In this document: in pieces, positions 4,030 to 6,149 of the stretch
Layout: every line of letters starts with the position of its first letter
Numbering within the stretch: position 1 is the stretch's first letter
Assembly (NCBI GenBank): GCA_003448685.1
Contig: DLXW01000157.1
Location: 6,446 to 12,594 of the forward strand
Reading direction: 5' to 3'
Length of the DNA stretch: 6,149 bases
From: Cyanothece sp. UBA12306
GTDB taxonomy: Bacteria > Cyanobacteriota > Cyanobacteriia > Cyanobacteriales > Microcystaceae
Program-made: the position numbers and the translations under genes
The notes under the pieces: model-generated
What the model was told of the DNA's origin: nothing
Database searches by the model: none
What the model saw: only the letters and a program-made list of their open reading frames with translations

Positions 4030-6120
4030 ATGGGAAAAAATAATCAGGATCAACCAAAGAAATCAAGATTTTTTGAGCCAGGAAAAAATAACAAAAGCAA
4101 TGGAATACCAAGGGTTGTAGCCTCCTTATCCCTCATTTTTTTCTGTGGACAATCAATTTTAGCAAGCTTACCGGCGATCGCCACTCCATCACGGAAACCC
4201 GATGAAACAGTCAAGTGTGATTTATTGGTAGTTGGGGGAGGACTAGCCGGATCAGCCACCGCTTACGAAGCCCTCTTAGCCGGACGTAACGTCTGTTTAA
4301 CCGACATTTCCGACTGGGTAGGAGGACAAATATCATCCCAGGGAAACTCTGCTCTTGATGAAGGTAATAAACAGAGATCACTACAACATTTCCCCAAGGG
4401 ATATCAGATGCTACGCAAGAGAATTGCTAGTGTTTACGGAACCCTCAACCCTGGAGACTGTTGGGTAAGTGAAAGCTGTTTTTTACCCTACCATGGCCAT
4501 CAAATTTTGTATCAACAATTGAGACAAGCTGAACGCTTAGGTAGAGGACGACTAGAATGGTTCCCCAATACAGTAATTAAAGACCTAGAATTGACTAAAA
4601 ATGGCAAACAAATCGAAGGGGCGATCGCCATCCAACACAGCAACAAAATTGGCACCCGTCCTCTGAATTATGAACCCCTATCTGCCATTATTGATGATGT
4701 GTATGATTATAAAAATTCCCAACGGTTAAATAAAAAAATTATTCGCTTTGGTCCTAAATTTCAGCGACAATCCCAAAAAGCTGATTGGTTTGTGGTTGAA
4801 GCCACCGAAACCGGAGAAATTATTCCCCTAGCAGGTGTTCCCTACCGAGTTGGGTTAGATCCCCGTTCCCATCTTAATCCCTCTTCTCCCACCACAACAG
4901 GTGATCCCTATTGCACTCAAGGGTTTACCTATACCTTTGCGATGCAACAAACAGAGGAAGCTCAACCCCAATATAAACCAGCCTTTTATGAGCAGTACGC
5001 ACCATATTACGGATATGATCCCAATCGCGCTCTAGCTTACTTCGATTTACTCTTTACCTACCGACGAATCTGGAGTCCGAAAAAAGGTAGATTGGTCAGG
5101 ACTGGAAGAATGAAAATTAACCAACCAACTCCAGGGGATATCTCCATGCAAAATTGGCTCTGGGGCAACGATTATCGCCCTGGAACCAAGCATGATAATC
5201 TGATTTATACCCACGATCAATTAGAAAAAACCGGACAACTTCAACCTGGAGGCTGGAAAGGCGGTTTAAGGCAAGAAACCCTCCGCAAAGGCGAAGAATT
5301 AGCCCTAGGATTTTACTATTGGTTAGTACAAGGAACTACTGACTCCCATCTTGGATATGGAATCAAAAAACCCTATCCTAACCATCGTTTCTTAAAAGGA
5401 TTAGATTCCCCCATGGGGACTGTTCACGGGTTATCTAAATACCCCTATATTCGAGAAGCTAGACGAATTATTGGAAGACCGTCCGTAGAGCATCCAGAGG
5501 GCTTTTCTATTAATGAAATTGATATTTCTACGAGGGATTATTGGCACGATTTTTACCGAACCAATTTACCCCGTCCCATGTATGAAAATGTGAGAAATAC
5601 CATAGCCCATCTAGAATCAAAGGTGGTTAATATGAGTAAGCGACCTTCCTATTTGATTACTCGACGTACCCACGCCACAGTTTACGATGATTCTGTGGGG
5701 GTTCACAACTATATGATTGATTTTCATCCCTGTATGGCTTCTTCTCCCCCTGAAAAGCCAATGAACCGTGAACGGGAAAATGTTCGCATTGCCCATGGTG
5801 AGTCCTATCCTGCCCAAATTCCCTTAAGGGCATTAATTCCTCAAAAAATTGATAATCTCATTGTCGCTGGCAAAAGTATTGCCACCAGCCATATTGCAGC
5901 AGCTACTTATCGAGTTCATGGGTTTGAATGGTCTGTAGGTGCCGCAGCCGGAAACCTGGCTAATTTAGCCCTTCTCCGCAATGCCTTACCCTACGAGTTT
6001 GTGGATAATTTACCTAACCATGAACCTTTGTTGGTCGAATTACGGCGAAGACTCGAAGCTACAGGAAACCCTACAACCTTTCCTCGAACCTTATTATCTG
6101 ATGCTTATCGCCGTCGTTAA
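4030..6120 (+). CDS. Exported FAD-dependent oxidoreductase (FAD_oxidored-type)
   Basis: This 696-residue flavoprotein has a Rossmann nucleotide-binding motif VVGGGLAGSATA (67-78, GxGxxG at G69, G71, G74), a second-strand acid D92 (CLTDIS) and the WVGGQISSQG loop (96-105). EATETGEIIPLAGVPYRVG (257-275) corresponds to the family's conserved central ATG-like motif. DSVGVHNYMIDFH (554-566) and the closing FAD motif IDNLIVAGKS...VGAAAGNLANLAL (607-648) are typical of the FAD_oxidored group (Pfam PF12831 type). The substrate cannot be inferred. The N-terminus has a long polar, lysine-rich region, then a hydrophobic stretch (about 29-50) ending AIA-TPS, a good signal-peptidase I site after A51. This points to the periplasm, thylakoid lumen or outside. 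No twin-arginine motif or lipobox is present. The gene is divergent from DUF1350 and complete (TAA at 6118-6120), with visibly higher GC than the left half of the window. Confidence 0.88.
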   Translation: MGKNNQDQPKKSRFFEPGKNNKSNGIPRVVASLSLIFFCGQSILASLPAIATPSRKPDETVKCDLLVVGGGLAGSATAYEALLAGRNVCLTDISDWVGGQISSQGNSALDEGNKQRSLQHFPKGYQMLRKRIASVYGTLNPGDCWVSESCFLPYHGHQILYQQLRQAERLGRGRLEWFPNTVIKDLELTKNGKQIEGAIAIQHSNKIGTRPLNYEPLSAIIDDVYDYKNSQRLNKKIIRFGPKFQRQSQKADWFVVEATETGEIIPLAGVPYRVGLDPRSHLNPSSPTTTGDPYCTQGFTYTFAMQQTEEAQPQYKPAFYEQYAPYYGYDPNRALAYFDLLFTYRRIWSPKKGRLVRTGRMKINQPTPGDISMQNWLWGNDYRPGTKHDNLIYTHDQLEKTGQLQPGGWKGGLRQETLRKGEELALGFYYWLVQGTTDSHLGYGIKKPYPNHRFLKGLDSPMGTVHGLSKYPYIREARRIIGRPSVEHPEGFSINEIDISTRDYWHDFYRTNLPRPMYENVRNTIAHLESKVVNMSKRPSYLITRRTHATVYDDSVGVHNYMIDFHPCMASSPPEKPMNRERENVRIAHGESYPAQIPLRALIPQKIDNLIVAGKSIATSHIAAATYRVHGFEWSVGAAAGNLANLALLRNALPYEFVDNLPNHEPLLVELRRRLEATGNPTTFPRTLLSDAYRRR
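4173..4182. repeat. HIP1 decamer GGCGATCGCC, copy 1
   Basis: This is a perfect copy of the highly iterated palindrome abundant in many cyanobacterial genomes. It lies in the FAD gene, where it codes for the AIA just before the predicted signal-peptide cleavage site. It is a marker of cyanobacterial origin and long residence of the gene in such a genome. Confidence 0.9.
4620..4629. repeat. HIP1 decamer GGCGATCGCC, copy 2
   Basis: The second perfect decamer is in the same gene and in the same codon phase, again giving Ala-Ile-Ala (GAIAI, residues 197-201). No copy occurs in the rest of the window. Confidence 0.9.
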
Positions 6121-6149
6121 CGAAGTTAGAAGTCTCCAAGTCAGTAGGG
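6121..6149. other. Short tail after the FAD gene
   Basis: Twenty-nine bases follow the stop codon. No hairpin with a T-run, start codon or other signal is evident, so any terminator lies beyond the window. Confidence 0.5.

Noticed and set aside
4050..4259. Minus-strand frame of 69 codons at the start of the FAD gene
   Set aside because: It is antisense to the signal peptide and Rossmann motif, which are clearly coding on the other strand.
5617..5817. Minus-strand frame of 66 codons inside the FAD gene
   Set aside because: It is antisense to conserved family motifs and has no independent support.

Overview
The window looks like chromosomal DNA of a low-GC, probably unicellular or colonial cyanobacterium. 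The evidence is two copies of the cyanobacterial decamer GGCGATCGCC (HIP1), a DUF1350 protein of the type found in cyanobacteria and plastids, a DUF29 protein (a family greatly expanded in cyanobacteria), and a class I ribonucleotide reductase small subunit of cyanobacterial type standing away from any nrdA. Spacers are very A+T-rich and most starts lack a good Shine-Dalgarno sequence. I cannot assign a genus from this sequence.

Layout, left to right. (1) 1-1015, + strand: a compact three-gene operon with an antitoxin-like protein, a RelE/ParE-family toxin and a DUF29 protein, joined by 8-nt and 4-nt overlaps behind a TATAAT box and a small GC-rich palindrome. (2) 1066-2194, + strand: nrdB behind its own strong promoter. 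All diiron ligands, the radical tyrosine and the radical-transfer residues are visible. (3) 2219-2677, - strand, convergent with nrdB: an unrecognised two-helix membrane protein whose N-terminus is three copies of a nine-residue repeat (a 27-bp DNA tandem repeat). (4) 2846-3745, - strand: a DUF1350 alpha/beta-hydrolase-like protein. (5) 3746-4029: a divergent intergenic region with two perfect dyads, a likely minus-strand promoter and a likely plus-strand promoter. (6) 4030-6117, + strand: a large, apparently exported FAD-dependent oxidoreductase. The last 29 bases hold nothing recognisable.

The genes do not form one pathway. nrdB is core DNA-precursor metabolism, the toxin-antitoxin/DUF29 block is an accessory module next to it, and the DUF1350 and FAD genes share only a divergent control region. 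Three longer reading frames beginning with TTG were shortened here to internal ATGs (89, 1127, 3745). At 89 and 3745 the sequence directly favours the ATG: the TTG at 59 precedes the predicted transcript, and the TTG at 3760 lies just upstream of and abuts the Shine-Dalgarno sequence. Nothing in the window proves a new system. The most interesting leads are DUF29 as a possible third member of the toxin-antitoxin operon, the repeat-bearing two-helix membrane protein, and the paired dyads in the divergent promoter region.
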